57,384 bases of DNA from Paracoccaceae bacterium (GCA_902534325.1 CACAPQ010000013.1:1-57384), one strand, 5' to 3'; positions 16,572-26,518 are shown, counted from the first letter of the stretch. Numbers and translations: made by a program. Notes: generated by a model not told the origin, from the letters alone.

Positions 16572-18902
16572 ATGAAAGATACAGATGGATCAGCAAAAGA
16601 AGGCATAGTTCACAAGGCTATTCGACATGATAGCGCCCATAAGCATGTAAGTGGCGCTGCGAAATATGTAGATGATATAGCTGTTCCGCCGAATACTCTT
16701 GAGATCTTATTGGGGCAAAGCAAATTTGCACATGCTAAAATTTTAAGTATGGATTTATCTAAGGTTGAAAACTTTCCAGGTGTTATAAAAGTTTTAACTG
16801 CAGCAGATATACCAGGAACAAATGACTGTAGTCCTTTCGCGGGTGATGACCCAATATTTGCTGAAAATGTAGTAAGTTACTTAGGACAGTCTGTATTTGC
16901 GGTTGTTGCCGAAGATATCAAAACCGCTCGTAATGCCATTGAGTTAGCCGACATCAAGTATGAAGAACTTCCGGCTGTAATAAATATTGATCAGGCATTA
17001 GAGACAGGAAATGTTTTAGGGCCGCCGGCTGTAATTGAATGTGGAAAGGTAGATCAAGCATTAGCAAAAAGTAAAAACAAGCTTGAGGGCAAAATCATAC
17101 TAGGCGGCCAAGAACATTTTTATCTTGAAGGCCAAGCGGCCTTTGCTGTTGCCGGCGAAGATACTGATATTGTTGTGCACTGTTCGACCCAGCATCCAAC
17201 GGAAATTCAGCATAAAGTTGCAATGGCGCTGGGGCTATCCAATCACGATGTTACAGTAATAACGCGTAGAATGGGAGGTGGGTTTGGCGGAAAAGAGAGC
17301 CAAGGCAATCTACCAGCTATAGTCGCTGCACTTGCGGCAAAACTAACAGGTAGACCGGCTAAATTAATTTATGACCGAGATGACGACTTTATTTTAACAG
17401 GAAAACGGCATGATTTTCAAATATCCTATAAAGTAGGTTTTGAAGATAATGGGTTAATCAACAGTGTAATTGTTGATCAGGCAATGCGTTGTGGAATGTC
17501 TTGGGATTTATCCGAGGCTATTGCTGCCCGCGCTATGTGCCATGCCGAAAATTCTTATTTTATAAAAAATATGCGAATTACATCCCATCGCCTCAAGACT
17601 AACACTCAATCCAATACTGCTTTTAGAGGATTTGGAGGGCCGCAAGGAATTGTCGGTATGGAGCGGGTCATCGACCATGTGGCGCATCATTTGAATGTCG
17701 ATCCCCTTTTGGTTCGGGAACGAAATTTTTATCCCCACAAGACCTCTGCCACACATGGGATCACTCCGTACGGACAAACCGTTCACGATTGCATAATCCA
17801 AGATATTATTTCTGAATTGAAGAAAACAAGTGACTATGCTGACCGCCGAAAAGATATCGAAAAATTCAATAAAAATAGTGAGTTTTTAAAACGAGGGATT
17901 TCTCTTACTCCTGTAAAGTTTGGGATTTCCTTCAATGCAAGCTTTTTAAACCAAGCAGGTGCACTACTACATGTTTACAATGATGGTTCTGTTTATCTTA
18001 ATCATGGTGGAACAGAAATGGGCCAAGGGTTAAATACCAAAATTGCCCAGATAGTAGCCAATGAGTTTCAGCTGCCCTTAGATGCAATTAAAATCACTGC
18101 CACGTCGACGGGAAAAGTTCCTAATACATCTGCTACTGCTGCTTCTTCTGGAAGCGATCTAAATGGAATGGCAGCAAAAAATGCAGCAGAAAAAATTAAG
18201 TCCAGAATGGCTGAATATCTTGCAGCTGAGGCCCAAATTAAGCCTGAAGCGATAGCTTTTGAGGATGGAATGGTGATAGTTGGAGCCAACAGTTACGATT
18301 TTGCAGAGGCTGTGAGGCGTTGTTACATGGGAAGGATTTCGTTGTCTGCAACTGGATTTTATTCCACACCCAAAGTCCATTGGGATCCAAAAACATTTAA
18401 AGGCAGGCCATTTTACTATTTTGCTTATGGTGCTGCATGCAGTGAGGTGGCTCTCGATTTGTTAACAGGAGAGAATAGAATTTTACGAGCCGATATCTTA
18501 CATGATGTAGGCAGATCACTTAATCCAGCTATAGATATTGGACAAATAGAAGGTGGCTATGTTCAGGGCGCAGGTTGGTTAACTACTGAGGAGCTTGTTT
18601 GGGATAGTAAAGGTAAACTTCTAACTCATGCACCATCAACTTACAAAATCCCAGCTTGCTCAGATAGACCTCTAGATTTTAGGGTTCAACTTTTCTCTGA
18701 AGGAGAAAATTGTGAAGACACAATTCATAGGTCAAAAGCTGTTGGTGAGCCTCCGCTCATGCTAGGGACCAGCGTTTTAATGGCTTTATCACATGCTTTA
18801 CAGTCGGTGAATGGAAGCAGTAGTTATCCAAACTTAAATGCGCCCGCAACACCTGAAAGGCTGTTGATGCAATCTGTAGGACTTGATCAAGCTAATGTTT
18901 GA
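16572..18902 (+). CDS. xdhB: Xanthine dehydrogenase molybdenum-binding subunit
   Basis: Catalytic subunit of 776 residues binding the molybdopterin cofactor. The signatures RRMGGGFGGKESQ and TAFRGFGGPQG contact the cofactor, the substrate-channel region contains ATAASSGSDLNG, and the C-terminal GEPPLMLG holds the conserved catalytic Glu of the xanthine oxidase family. It starts with no gap after xdhA, which suggests translational coupling. Together with XdhA it would take hypoxanthine from the nucleoside phosphorylase at 47.8 kb to urate. Confidence 0.95.
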   Translation: MKDTDGSAKEGIVHKAIRHDSAHKHVSGAAKYVDDIAVPPNTLEILLGQSKFAHAKILSMDLSKVENFPGVIKVLTAADIPGTNDCSPFAGDDPIFAENVVSYLGQSVFAVVAEDIKTARNAIELADIKYEELPAVINIDQALETGNVLGPPAVIECGKVDQALAKSKNKLEGKIILGGQEHFYLEGQAAFAVAGEDTDIVVHCSTQHPTEIQHKVAMALGLSNHDVTVITRRMGGGFGGKESQGNLPAIVAALAAKLTGRPAKLIYDRDDDFILTGKRHDFQISYKVGFEDNGLINSVIVDQAMRCGMSWDLSEAIAARAMCHAENSYFIKNMRITSHRLKTNTQSNTAFRGFGGPQGIVGMERVIDHVAHHLNVDPLLVRERNFYPHKTSATHGITPYGQTVHDCIIQDIISELKKTSDYADRRKDIEKFNKNSEFLKRGISLTPVKFGISFNASFLNQAGALLHVYNDGSVYLNHGGTEMGQGLNTKIAQIVANEFQLPLDAIKITATSTGKVPNTSATAASSGSDLNGMAAKNAAEKIKSRMAEYLAAEAQIKPEAIAFEDGMVIVGANSYDFAEAVRRCYMGRISLSATGFYSTPKVHWDPKTFKGRPFYYFAYGAACSEVALDLLTGENRILRADILHDVGRSLNPAIDIGQIEGGYVQGAGWLTTEELVWDSKGKLLTHAPSTYKIPACSDRPLDFRVQLFSEGENCEDTIHRSKAVGEPPLMLGTSVLMALSHALQSVNGSSSYPNLNAPATPERLLMQSVGLDQANV

Positions 18903-19892
18903 ATGAGCAGAATTATGCATAAGTCTTTGATTAATCCGAATGGAAATTGGATAGCCGCTGCAAATCATTTGATTGGTGATGAGACAGCAGTAGCTCACGC
19001 TGTAATTATTTCGGTTCGTGGTTCTGCACCTCGAGAGTTGGGTGCCAATATGTTAATTTCTGAAAATCAAATTTGGAACACCATAGGCGGCGGCTCTCTA
19101 GAATTTGAAGTCATGGAGCAGGCAAGAAGATTAATTAAAGAGATTGGCTTAAAAGTAGAAGGCAGAAATAGAAAAGTTTTAAATTTAGCACTTGGCCCAG
19201 ATATGGGACAATGCTGCGGTGGCACTGTAAAGGTTCTTTTGGAAATTTTAAGTCATGCAGATATCAACAAATTGTCAAAGCACTCCCAAAAACTAGTAGT
19301 GTTAGAGCATCCATTAAAATCTGGAGCTTCGACGGAAGTTTTGAGAACTGATGATGATAAAAATTTCAAACCATTTTTAAAAAAAGAAAGTTTTATTCTC
19401 CCAACAGCTAGAAATCTTGATCCTTTATTTATTTACGGTGCTGGCCATGTTGGCAGGGCATTGGTAAAAATAATAGAACATACGGATTTTGACATTCATT
19501 GGGTAGATATTGATGAGAAACGATTTCCGGAAGGATCAACATCTAACTTTTCCAAAGTGATTGCTTTAGATCCAGCTGTAATTGCGTCTCACGCCCCAAG
19601 TAATGCTTATCATGTGATAATAACTCATTCACACCCTTTGGACGAGGCTATCTGTTTCGCGTTATTGTCAAAAGATCAATTTCGTTTTTGTGGATTGATA
19701 GGATCTAAAACGAAGAATGCTCGATTTAGAAGTCGACTGTCAAAAATGGGTATTAAAGCTGAACAATTAAAAAAATTAACCTGTCCCATTGGCATAGATG
19801 AAATTAATTCAAAACAACCGGTTAAGGTTGCTATTTCGATTGCTGCCCAGCTTTCAATATGGCAGGAAACAAACGGGATAAGGATGGTATGA
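18903..19892 (+). CDS. xdhC: Xanthine dehydrogenase accessory protein, molybdenum cofactor insertion
   Basis: XdhC binds and sulfurates the molybdenum cofactor and delivers it to XdhB. The 329-residue protein has the N-terminal XdhC/CoxI domain (VRGSAPRELGANMLI, IGGGSLEFEVM, MGQCCGGTVKVLLE) and a C-terminal Rossmann domain (PLFIYGAGHVGRALV). It starts directly after the xdhB stop codon. The order xdhA-xdhB-xdhC is the usual one. Confidence 0.94.
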   Translation: MSRIMHKSLINPNGNWIAAANHLIGDETAVAHAVIISVRGSAPRELGANMLISENQIWNTIGGGSLEFEVMEQARRLIKEIGLKVEGRNRKVLNLALGPDMGQCCGGTVKVLLEILSHADINKLSKHSQKLVVLEHPLKSGASTEVLRTDDDKNFKPFLKKESFILPTARNLDPLFIYGAGHVGRALVKIIEHTDFDIHWVDIDEKRFPEGSTSNFSKVIALDPAVIASHAPSNAYHVIITHSHPLDEAICFALLSKDQFRFCGLIGSKTKNARFRSRLSKMGIKAEQLKKLTCPIGIDEINSKQPVKVAISIAAQLSIWQETNGIRMV

Positions 19893-19895
19893 ATA

Positions 19896-21104
19896 ATGTT
19901 TGATTATTTTTGGTTGTGGTCCGAAATGATCGTTCGTTGGGTGCACGTGATTGCGGGCGTTGCATGGATTGGCTCTTCCTTTTATTTTATTGCGCTGGAT
20001 TTGAGTTTAAAGCCTGGAAAAGAATTGCCCAAAGAGGCTAATGGCCAGGCCTGGCAAGTTCATGGCGGTGGTTTTTATAATATGGTCAAATATCTGGTAG
20101 CTCCCAGCAAAATGCCTGACGAGTTGACCTGGTTTAAGTGGGAGGCTTATAGCACTTGGATTTCGGGCATGGCCTTAATGTCTCTGGTCTATTACGGCTC
20201 TACTAGTCTTTACATGATTGATTTAGAAGTTCTTGATATAACACAAGGTCAAGCAGTTCTATTAAGCTTGGGTGGTATTTTATTTGGGTGGGTAGTTTAC
20301 GATGGTTTATGCCGCAGTCCGCTTGGAAGAAATGACCTGGTTTTGGCTCTATCCGGACTGATTTTTCTCATAGTACTATCTTACATTTATACGCAAATTT
20401 TTTCCCATAGGGGCGCTTTTATGCAAATGGGTATTTCGATTGGAACCATGATGGTTGCTAACGTTGCAATGGTCATAATCCCTGGTCAGAAAAAAGTTGT
20501 AAAGGCACTTAAAGCTGGCGAAGAGCCAAATCCTATTTATGGAGCCAGAGGGAAACAGAGATCTTTACATAACAACTACCTTACGCTTCCAGTTATCTTT
20601 GTAATGCTTGGTGTTCATTACCCAATAATTTTTGCTACAGAATATAGCTGGTTAATTCTTGGACTGATTTTGATAATTGGTGCACTGATAAGACATTTTT
20701 TCAATACTAAGCACAAAGGCTTGCCAGCGCCCTATTGGACATGGCTAGTGGCTTCTTTCCTCGTCGTTTGCTGTATCTCACTATCATATGTTGGAGGGCC
20801 GACTAACGAAGATTACGAGATAAGTAATCTTAATCTATCAAAAGACGAAGTACATAATTCCGCAGTCGAATTAGTAATAGAGAGATGCAGTGCTTGCCAC
20901 GCAAAGGAGCCTGTTTGGGATGGCTTGGCTTTTGCGCCTAAGGGGGTTTATCTTGAAACAGAGGCGCAAATTTTAAAACTGGCGAATGAAATTTATTGGC
21001 AGTCAGCAGCTTCTTGGGCCATGCCTCCAGGGAACATAATATGGTTGGATGATGAAGAGCGAGCTTTATTGTCTGAATGGCACAAAAAGTTAAAAGATAA
21101 TTGA
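19896..21104 (+). CDS. puuD: Membrane-bound urate hydroxylase with C-terminal cytochrome c domain
   Basis: PuuD-type urate oxidase: oxidises urate to 5-hydroxyisourate and passes electrons to the respiratory chain rather than to O2. Residues 1 to about 310 contain about eight or nine hydrophobic segments, beginning RWVHVIAGVAWIGSSFYFI with conserved histidine. The tail carries a heme-c motif CSACH at residues 331-335 and a likely axial Met in AMPPGN. It lies 3 bp after xdhC and 7 bp before puuE. No uricase (uaZ) or HpxO-type flavin urate oxidase is present, so this is the urate step here. Membrane location with the heme domain facing the periplasm is expected from the family. Confidence 0.93.
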   Translation: MFDYFWLWSEMIVRWVHVIAGVAWIGSSFYFIALDLSLKPGKELPKEANGQAWQVHGGGFYNMVKYLVAPSKMPDELTWFKWEAYSTWISGMALMSLVYYGSTSLYMIDLEVLDITQGQAVLLSLGGILFGWVVYDGLCRSPLGRNDLVLALSGLIFLIVLSYIYTQIFSHRGAFMQMGISIGTMMVANVAMVIIPGQKKVVKALKAGEEPNPIYGARGKQRSLHNNYLTLPVIFVMLGVHYPIIFATEYSWLILGLILIIGALIRHFFNTKHKGLPAPYWTWLVASFLVVCCISLSYVGGPTNEDYEISNLNLSKDEVHNSAVELVIERCSACHAKEPVWDGLAFAPKGVYLETEAQILKLANEIYWQSAASWAMPPGNIIWLDDEERALLSEWHKKLKDN

Positions 21105-21111
21105 GGTAAAA

Positions 21112-22023
21112 ATGAACGAATATCCTCGAGATATGGTTGGTTACGGTCAAAAAAGGCCACAGTTGACTTGGCCAGATGGTTCGAAAATAGCCGTTCAATT
21201 TGTCTTAAATTATGAGGAAGGTGCTGAAAACTCTATTTTGCATGGTGATCCAGCCTCGGAAATTTTTCTATCTGAAATAATTGGTGCGGCTCCATTTGAA
21301 GGAGCGCGGCATATGTCCATGGAGTCAATTTATGAATATGGCTCGAGGGCAGGTGTTTGGCGTATTTTAGATTTATTCAGATCCAGAAAAGTACCCATAA
21401 CTTTATTTGCTGTTGCAATGGCAATGCAAAGAAATCCTTCAGTGATTGAACAAGCACTTAAAGATGGACATGAAATCGCATCACACGGATACAGGTGGAT
21501 TAATTATCATGGAATGCCAAAGTCAGAAGAAATGGCCCACATGAGGAAAGCAATTGAAATCCACAAAGACATTTGTGGTGAGCGTCCACTAGGATGGTAC
21601 ACTGGTAGAACCAGTGAAAACACACGTGATTTGGTTTCAGAAGAAGGTGGTTTCATTTATGATGCAGATGATTATTCAGATGATCTTCCTTTTTGGAGCA
21701 AGCAGGTAAAAAAGCCTCATCTCATTGTTCCCTATACTCTTGATGCAAATGATATGAGATTTGCAACCACCCAAGGATTTAATACAGCAGATCACTTTTC
21801 TAATTATCTTATCGATGCATTTGATACGTTATATTCTGAAGGCGAAATATCGCCGAAAATGATGTCCGTGGGTTTGCATTGCAGATTAGTTGGGCGTCCT
21901 GCAAGATTTAGGGGGCTCGTCAAATTTTTAGATCATATACTTTCACACGAAAAAGTTTGGATAGCCAAGCGTATTGATATAGCTAAGTATTGGACTGAAA
22001 AATTTCCGCACCCAAGTTTTTAA
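21112..22023 (+). CDS. puuE: Allantoinase, polysaccharide-deacetylase fold (PuuE type)
   Basis: Hydrolyses (S)-allantoin to allantoate. The 303-residue protein starts YPRDMVGYGQKRPQLTWPDG, typical of PuuE, and has the NodB-like fold with HEIASHGYRWINYHGM near the metal site. It is a metal-independent class that differs from the amidohydrolase-fold allantoinase AllB. It follows puuD by 7 bp and is followed by allantoicase after 26 bp. Confidence 0.93.
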   Translation: MNEYPRDMVGYGQKRPQLTWPDGSKIAVQFVLNYEEGAENSILHGDPASEIFLSEIIGAAPFEGARHMSMESIYEYGSRAGVWRILDLFRSRKVPITLFAVAMAMQRNPSVIEQALKDGHEIASHGYRWINYHGMPKSEEMAHMRKAIEIHKDICGERPLGWYTGRTSENTRDLVSEEGGFIYDADDYSDDLPFWSKQVKKPHLIVPYTLDANDMRFATTQGFNTADHFSNYLIDAFDTLYSEGEISPKMMSVGLHCRLVGRPARFRGLVKFLDHILSHEKVWIAKRIDIAKYWTEKFPHPSF

Positions 22024-22049
22024 GATAGAAAATATTTATTAAGGTTTTT

Positions 22050-23048
22050 ATGGATATAGAGACGCCACCAACGGAAGCAAGAAGATATGGTCTAGGATTG
22101 GTCAATCTGGCTTCACCTAGAATGGGCACTAAAATTCATTCGGTCAGTGATGATTTTTTTGCTGAAGCTCCCAGAATGTTACAAGATACAATACCAGTTT
22201 TTGTACCGGACAAATTTGATGATAACGGAAAGTGGATGGATGGCTGGGAGTCTAGCAGGCGCCGTCGAGGAGGTCACGACTGGTGCATCATTAGTTTGGG
22301 TGAACCGGGTGTAATAAAACTTGTGGACATAAATACTGCCCACTTCACTGGAAATTATCCGCCAGGAGCCATGGTAGAGGTGGGGTATTCATTAAATGGT
22401 GATATAAACAAAGTTGAGTGGCACACTCTTATTGAACATGTTAATCTGGGCCCTGATGCACACCATTTATTGGAGTCAAAATATTTAAGTACAGTAAACT
22501 TGGTGAGGTTAAATATCTTTCCAGATGGAGGGGTAGCAAGGCTTCGGTTATTTGGAGACGTGCAGCGCGATTGGGCAAATCAAAAAAATGATATCTTTGA
22601 GCTATCCGCGCTTCGCTCAGGAGGAAGCATTTTAGGTTATAATGATGCGCACTATGGTGATGTAAATGCTCTTATATCTGAAGGCCGCGGTTTGACAATG
22701 GGAGATGGATGGGAGACGCGCAGACGACGAGAGCCAGGAAACGACTGGATAGTTGTTCAACTTGGCACCTCAGGTTTCGTTGATGAAATAGAAATTGATA
22801 CCGCACATTTTAAAGGTAACTTTCCAGATAAGTGTAGTATCCAAGCTGCTCTAGTTGAGAAGGGTTTTGATGTAAATTCTGCAGAAAATTGGAAAGAGCT
22901 AATGCCTAAACAAAGTCTTTCTGCTAACGCCATCCATAAATTTAAAAAAGAAATCGTTAATGACTTCGGTCCTGTTAATGCTGTCAGGTTGAATATTTAT
23001 CCAGATGGAGGTGTTTCAAGACTAAGGATATTTGGTAAAGCATTATAG
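22050..23048 (+). CDS. alc: Allantoicase
   Basis: Splits allantoate into ureidoglycolate and urea. The 332-residue protein is built from two repeated allantoicase domains. GWESSRRRRGGHDW (near residue 67) is mirrored by GWETRRRREPGNDW (near residue 220), and RLNIFPDGGVARLRLFG by RLNIYPDGGVSRLRIFG. The urea it releases is the substrate for the urease operon 11 kb downstream. It is 3 bp from allA. Confidence 0.95.
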   Translation: MDIETPPTEARRYGLGLVNLASPRMGTKIHSVSDDFFAEAPRMLQDTIPVFVPDKFDDNGKWMDGWESSRRRRGGHDWCIISLGEPGVIKLVDINTAHFTGNYPPGAMVEVGYSLNGDINKVEWHTLIEHVNLGPDAHHLLESKYLSTVNLVRLNIFPDGGVARLRLFGDVQRDWANQKNDIFELSALRSGGSILGYNDAHYGDVNALISEGRGLTMGDGWETRRRREPGNDWIVVQLGTSGFVDEIEIDTAHFKGNFPDKCSIQAALVEKGFDVNSAENWKELMPKQSLSANAIHKFKKEIVNDFGPVNAVRLNIYPDGGVSRLRIFGKAL

Positions 23049-23051
23049 AAG

Positions 23052-23594
23052 ATGACTTTAAATAATCTAAAAATCAAACCTCTATCTAAATCCAACTTTG
23101 CACCTTATGGTCAGGTTATTGAGCTGAAAAATGCTGAAAAATTAATGATCAATCAGGGAACTACTACGCGTTTTAACGCACTCTCATCAGTAGATGTGGC
23201 AACTGAAAATGGTGAACCAATAATATCTATTTTCGAAGGCCAGCGGCGACCTGATCCGATTAGGCTGGAAGTAATGGAAAGACATCCTCTAGGCTCACAG
23301 GCCTTTTTTCCTTTATCCGAGCACGGTTGGTTAGTCGTGGTGTGCAAGTCTAATAGCTCAGGTAATGAGCCTGATTTGAGCACGGCTGAATGTTTTTTCG
23401 CAGAAGGCAATCAAGGTGTAAATTACTTCAGAGGTGCTTGGCACCATCCATTACTAGTTCTGCAAGAGAGCCAAAAATTTTTGGTAGTTGATAGGCAGGG
23501 TGGCGGCTGCAATTTAAATGAATTTTTTATTGAAAATATGGACCTAAAAATAGACTTGGAAAGTATTAGAAATCCAGTTTCAGATATTGATTAA
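23052..23594 (+). CDS. allA: Ureidoglycolate lyase
   Basis: Converts ureidoglycolate to glyoxylate and urea, the last step of ring degradation. The 180-residue cupin-like protein has the family features SKSNFAPYGQVIE at the N-terminus, ERHPLGSQAFFPL and the C-terminal FRGAWHHPLLVL. It closes the rightward purine operon. Its 3' end overlaps the convergent 8-oxoguanine deaminase gene by 15 bases, so there is no room for a conventional terminator between them. Confidence 0.93.
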   Translation: MTLNNLKIKPLSKSNFAPYGQVIELKNAEKLMINQGTTTRFNALSSVDVATENGEPIISIFEGQRRPDPIRLEVMERHPLGSQAFFPLSEHGWLVVVCKSNSSGNEPDLSTAECFFAEGNQGVNYFRGAWHHPLLVLQESQKFLVVDRQGGGCNLNEFFIENMDLKIDLESIRNPVSDID

Positions 23595-24959
23595 ATCTCG
23601 GGATAATTTACTATGTTCGTGAACAAGCTTATCCATAGAAATAGAGGTTAATTGTCCTTCACTAACGACTATTTTCCCATTGATTATAGTATAATTAGCT
23701 TTGCTTGGACCACAAAAGACCAGTGAGGCAACAGGATCCCAGTCACTACCTGAAAAATCGACGTTGTCTCTCTTAAAAGCAGTAATATCTGCTGCATAAC
23801 CTGGTACAAGCATGCCGATATCATCTCTATTAAGAACGGATGCACCACCTTTGGTTGCAACTCTCAAAGCCTCTCTTGCGGTCATAGTACTGGCTTTGGA
23901 ATTTACTCTTTGTAAAAGCATAGTTTGGCGCGCTTCATTTAGCATGTTTCCACTGTCATTAGATGCTGAACCATCAACGCCAAGTCCAACTTTTACACCA
24001 GTATCCAGCATTTGCCTGACTGGTGCTATACCGCTTGCAAGCCTCATATTAGAGCAAGGGCAATGAGCAATGCCTGTGCCTGTTTTTGCAAACAAATTAA
24101 TTTCTTCTGAATTCAATTGGACGCAGTGTGCATGCCAAACGTCATCTCCTGTCCATCCCACTGCTTCAACATATTCACCTGGCCGCATTCCAAACTGCTG
24201 TAAACCATATTCAATATCTTCGGCATTTTCGGCAAGATGAGTGTGCAAACCCACTCCATAAGAACGTGCCATCGCTGCACTTTCTCGCATCAAATCTACA
24301 CTCACTGAGAAAGGAGAGCAGGGCGCTAAAGCAACTCGCTGCATAGCATAACGACTGCTGTCATTATAAGTTTCAATAAGTCTCTGACTTTCAGACAGGA
24401 TAAAAGTCTCTTTTTCCGTCAGACTATCAGGTGGCAGTCCGCCTTGTGACTCTCCTATACTCATTGATCCTCTTGTTCCATGGAACCTGACGCCAATGTC
24501 TGATGCTGCAGATAAAGAGTCATCTAACTTAGCACCATTGGGATAAATATACAGATGGTCAGAAGATGTTGTGCATCCACTCAAAGCTAGTTCAGCCAGG
24601 CCTAAAGCGGTTGACCAGTAAACATGCTCTGGTCCAATATTACTCCAAATAGGATACAGTGTTTTCAGCCAGCCAAAAAGTTCTGAGTTTTGTGCTGCAG
24701 GCACCGCGCGTGTTAAGTTTTGGAACAGATGATGATGGGTGTTGACCATTCCTGGAATTACAACATGCCCCTTCATGTCAATGATTGTATCTGCTATTTG
24801 GGGCAGAGAGCTACTTTCTCCAACCGCTTCAATAATACCATTACGCGCAAAAAGCCCACCACCTTTAATTTCGCTTTCAATATTGCTTTCATTTTCCCAT
24901 GGCTCTGACATTGTACATAAAACATCAGCATTTTTTAAAAGTAGTGTTTGGTCTGGCAT
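23580..24959 (-). CDS. Amidohydrolase, probable 8-oxoguanine deaminase
   Basis: A 459-residue metal-dependent amidohydrolase of the TrzN/AtzB/8-oxoguanine deaminase clade. The metal ligands His75-x-His77 (VNTHHHLFQNLTR), the HTHLAEN motif, WHAHCVQL and GLGVDGSASND are present, and CSNMRLASGIAPV is typical of the 8-oxoguanine deaminase branch. Deamination of 8-oxoguanine gives urate, which feeds PuuD directly and explains its position beside allA. Guanine or another aminopurine is an alternative substrate. GGGACG lies before the ATG at 24959. Confidence 0.82.
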   Translation of the reverse strand: MPDQTLLLKNADVLCTMSEPWENESNIESEIKGGGLFARNGIIEAVGESSSLPQIADTIIDMKGHVVIPGMVNTHHHLFQNLTRAVPAAQNSELFGWLKTLYPIWSNIGPEHVYWSTALGLAELALSGCTTSSDHLYIYPNGAKLDDSLSAASDIGVRFHGTRGSMSIGESQGGLPPDSLTEKETFILSESQRLIETYNDSSRYAMQRVALAPCSPFSVSVDLMRESAAMARSYGVGLHTHLAENAEDIEYGLQQFGMRPGEYVEAVGWTGDDVWHAHCVQLNSEEINLFAKTGTGIAHCPCSNMRLASGIAPVRQMLDTGVKVGLGVDGSASNDSGNMLNEARQTMLLQRVNSKASTMTAREALRVATKGGASVLNRDDIGMLVPGYAADITAFKRDNVDFSGSDWDPVASLVFCGPSKANYTIINGKIVVSEGQLTSISMDKLVHEHSKLSRDLINI

Positions 24960-24981
24960 TCAAAACGTCCCTATTTTCTGT

Positions 24982-25004
24982 TTTTTAAAGCCAGACTTTA
25001 AAAA
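24982..25004 (-). terminator. Weak AT-rich inverted repeat after the PrpD-family gene
   Basis: TTTTTAAAG (24982-24990), loop CCAGA, then CTTTAAAAA (24996-25004) is an exact 9-bp inverted repeat in the 90-bp gap between two minus-strand genes. It could act as a weak terminator for the PrpD-family gene, but its G+C content is too low for confidence. Confidence 0.3.
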
Positions 25005-25049
25005 TCCGTAGCTTTCATTTTAGATTTTAAGCTCGTGAGTGGGTTAAAT

Positions 25050-26384
25050 TCAATTTATAATGCTGTTTATTAGATCATCTAATGCTATTTTTTCTAGCTT
25101 TATAGATTTTGAGTAGACATTAAGTGCTTTTTTTTGTGACCAAAGTCTTGTCGTGAGACTGATAAATTTTAGTTTTAATTCTTCTTCAGAATATGGATCC
25201 TGCCAATCGCCTCTATTGGTTGTGACCTGTGCTTTAAAAGCGGATCCATTCTCCATTAGAACATGGACATTAGCTGGTCTTAGGTCAGGAGTTTTTTCTG
25301 TCATAGTCGTATCCTCAACTATAGTGACCTTTTGACATAGGTTTTGAATATTTTTGTTAGTCCGCATAATCTCTGTGAAACTCAAAACCCCAGAATCTAG
25401 ATTTACCAAAGTCGTTGATATTGCAAACGGGATAGAGAATTTACAGGCTAGGACATTACGTGGGTTTTGATCGCTAAGTTCTGCAGCAAGATTATAGCTT
25501 TGGACTTTAATTTTTTTGATTTGATTTATGTTTTTAACTTCACTGTGTTGTTCAATAATTTTCCATAAGGCGTCTAAGGCGGCATGATTATAGCGGCAGC
25601 AAGCATGAAGTTTGAAATAATTTCTACTAACTTCAAATCTTTTCCCAAGTAATTCAACTGCACTTTTATCATCAAATTTATCTGAAGTGACACCATCAAA
25701 GATCGATTTGATACCATCTTGTTCACCAGTGAAACCTGCTCTCAGCAACATTAGGCCGACGTGCGCCATTTTATTTGAAATTCCAGTATATGAATTTCTA
25801 ACGGTAGCGCCTTCCAACATGGTTTTCCTGCTAGTTGCTAATGTGAGGCTAGAAACTATGTTGAGATATTCGGTGGCGTCCCGAGCGTTCATTTTATTCA
25901 ATACTGCTAGACTTGCCGCAGCTCCTAAGCCACCCCAAGTTCCATGCGGGTGCATTTTTGGATTAAGGTTGGAAGCCAAACCTATTCTGGCCCCAACATC
26001 GTATCCAATTATAAAAGCTCTTAAAAATTCTTCTCCTGAAAACCCTTTGTTTCTTGCTGCTGCCAAAAGTGCTGGAAAAACATGCATGCCAGGGTGGCCT
26101 TTTGCAAATTGGTGCCCCTCATCCATTTCTAAAACTGTTCCGGCCGTACCAAATAGTAAGCTTATGGATTCATCAGTAGCTTTTTTAGCCTTATCTAGAA
26201 TCTCAAAAAGGTTTTCGCTTTCAGAATCGGCAAGCATGCGAATTTCGGGTTCTGCCATACCCCCAACTATTGCACCCAGGCAATCTGCGACAATTAGCTT
26301 TGCTGAGTGTAGTGTTGAATCTGGGATTTCAATATCTGCTGATTTCTCAATGAAATTAGCAAATTCTGTAACAGTGCTCTCCAT
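25050..26384 (-). CDS. MmgE/PrpD family protein
   Basis: A 444-residue member of the family that includes 2-methylcitrate dehydratase and cis-aconitate decarboxylase. Family features are VADCLGAIVGGMAEPE near the N-terminus, DEGHQFAKGHPGMHVFPALLA, GYDVGARIGLA and YFKLHACCRYNHAALDALW. No other methylcitrate-cycle gene (prpB, prpC) is present, so a dehydratase or decarboxylase on an unknown hydroxy-acid is the most that can be said. It diverges from the adjacent ABC importer and could act on the imported compound. The 134-bp gap with the binding-protein gene probably holds both promoters. Confidence 0.85.
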   Translation of the reverse strand: MESTVTEFANFIEKSADIEIPDSTLHSAKLIVADCLGAIVGGMAEPEIRMLADSESENLFEILDKAKKATDESISLLFGTAGTVLEMDEGHQFAKGHPGMHVFPALLAAARNKGFSGEEFLRAFIIGYDVGARIGLASNLNPKMHPHGTWGGLGAAASLAVLNKMNARDATEYLNIVSSLTLATSRKTMLEGATVRNSYTGISNKMAHVGLMLLRAGFTGEQDGIKSIFDGVTSDKFDDKSAVELLGKRFEVSRNYFKLHACCRYNHAALDALWKIIEQHSEVKNINQIKKIKVQSYNLAAELSDQNPRNVLACKFSIPFAISTTLVNLDSGVLSFTEIMRTNKNIQNLCQKVTIVEDTTMTEKTPDLRPANVHVLMENGSAFKAQVTTNRGDWQDPYSEEELKLKFISLTTRLWSQKKALNVYSKSIKLEKIALDDLINSIIN

Positions 26385-26518
26385 TTTTTTACCTTATAGA
26401 GTTTGTTTAAATTCAAGCTGTAAACAATAAAGCTTGCTTAACCTTTACATTATATCCTTTACTTTAATTAAAGACGAAACAGTTCTTAAAAAAAATATAA
26501 AATTGAAGGGAGAAAAGT
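26385..26518. promoter_or_regulatory. Divergent promoter region of PrpD-family gene and ABC importer
   Basis: A 134-bp AT-rich gap between the divergent PrpD-family and binding-protein genes. CAAGCT and AGCTTG form a 6-bp inverted repeat spaced by 11 bases near its left end. GAAGGGAG just before 26519 is a strong Shine-Dalgarno for the binding protein. No clear -35/-10 pair is visible. Confidence 0.35.

Noticed and set aside
25687-26430. 247-residue open frame antisense to the PrpD-family gene
   Set aside because: Long only because the opposite gene is conserved; composition and lack of homology mark it as a shadow.
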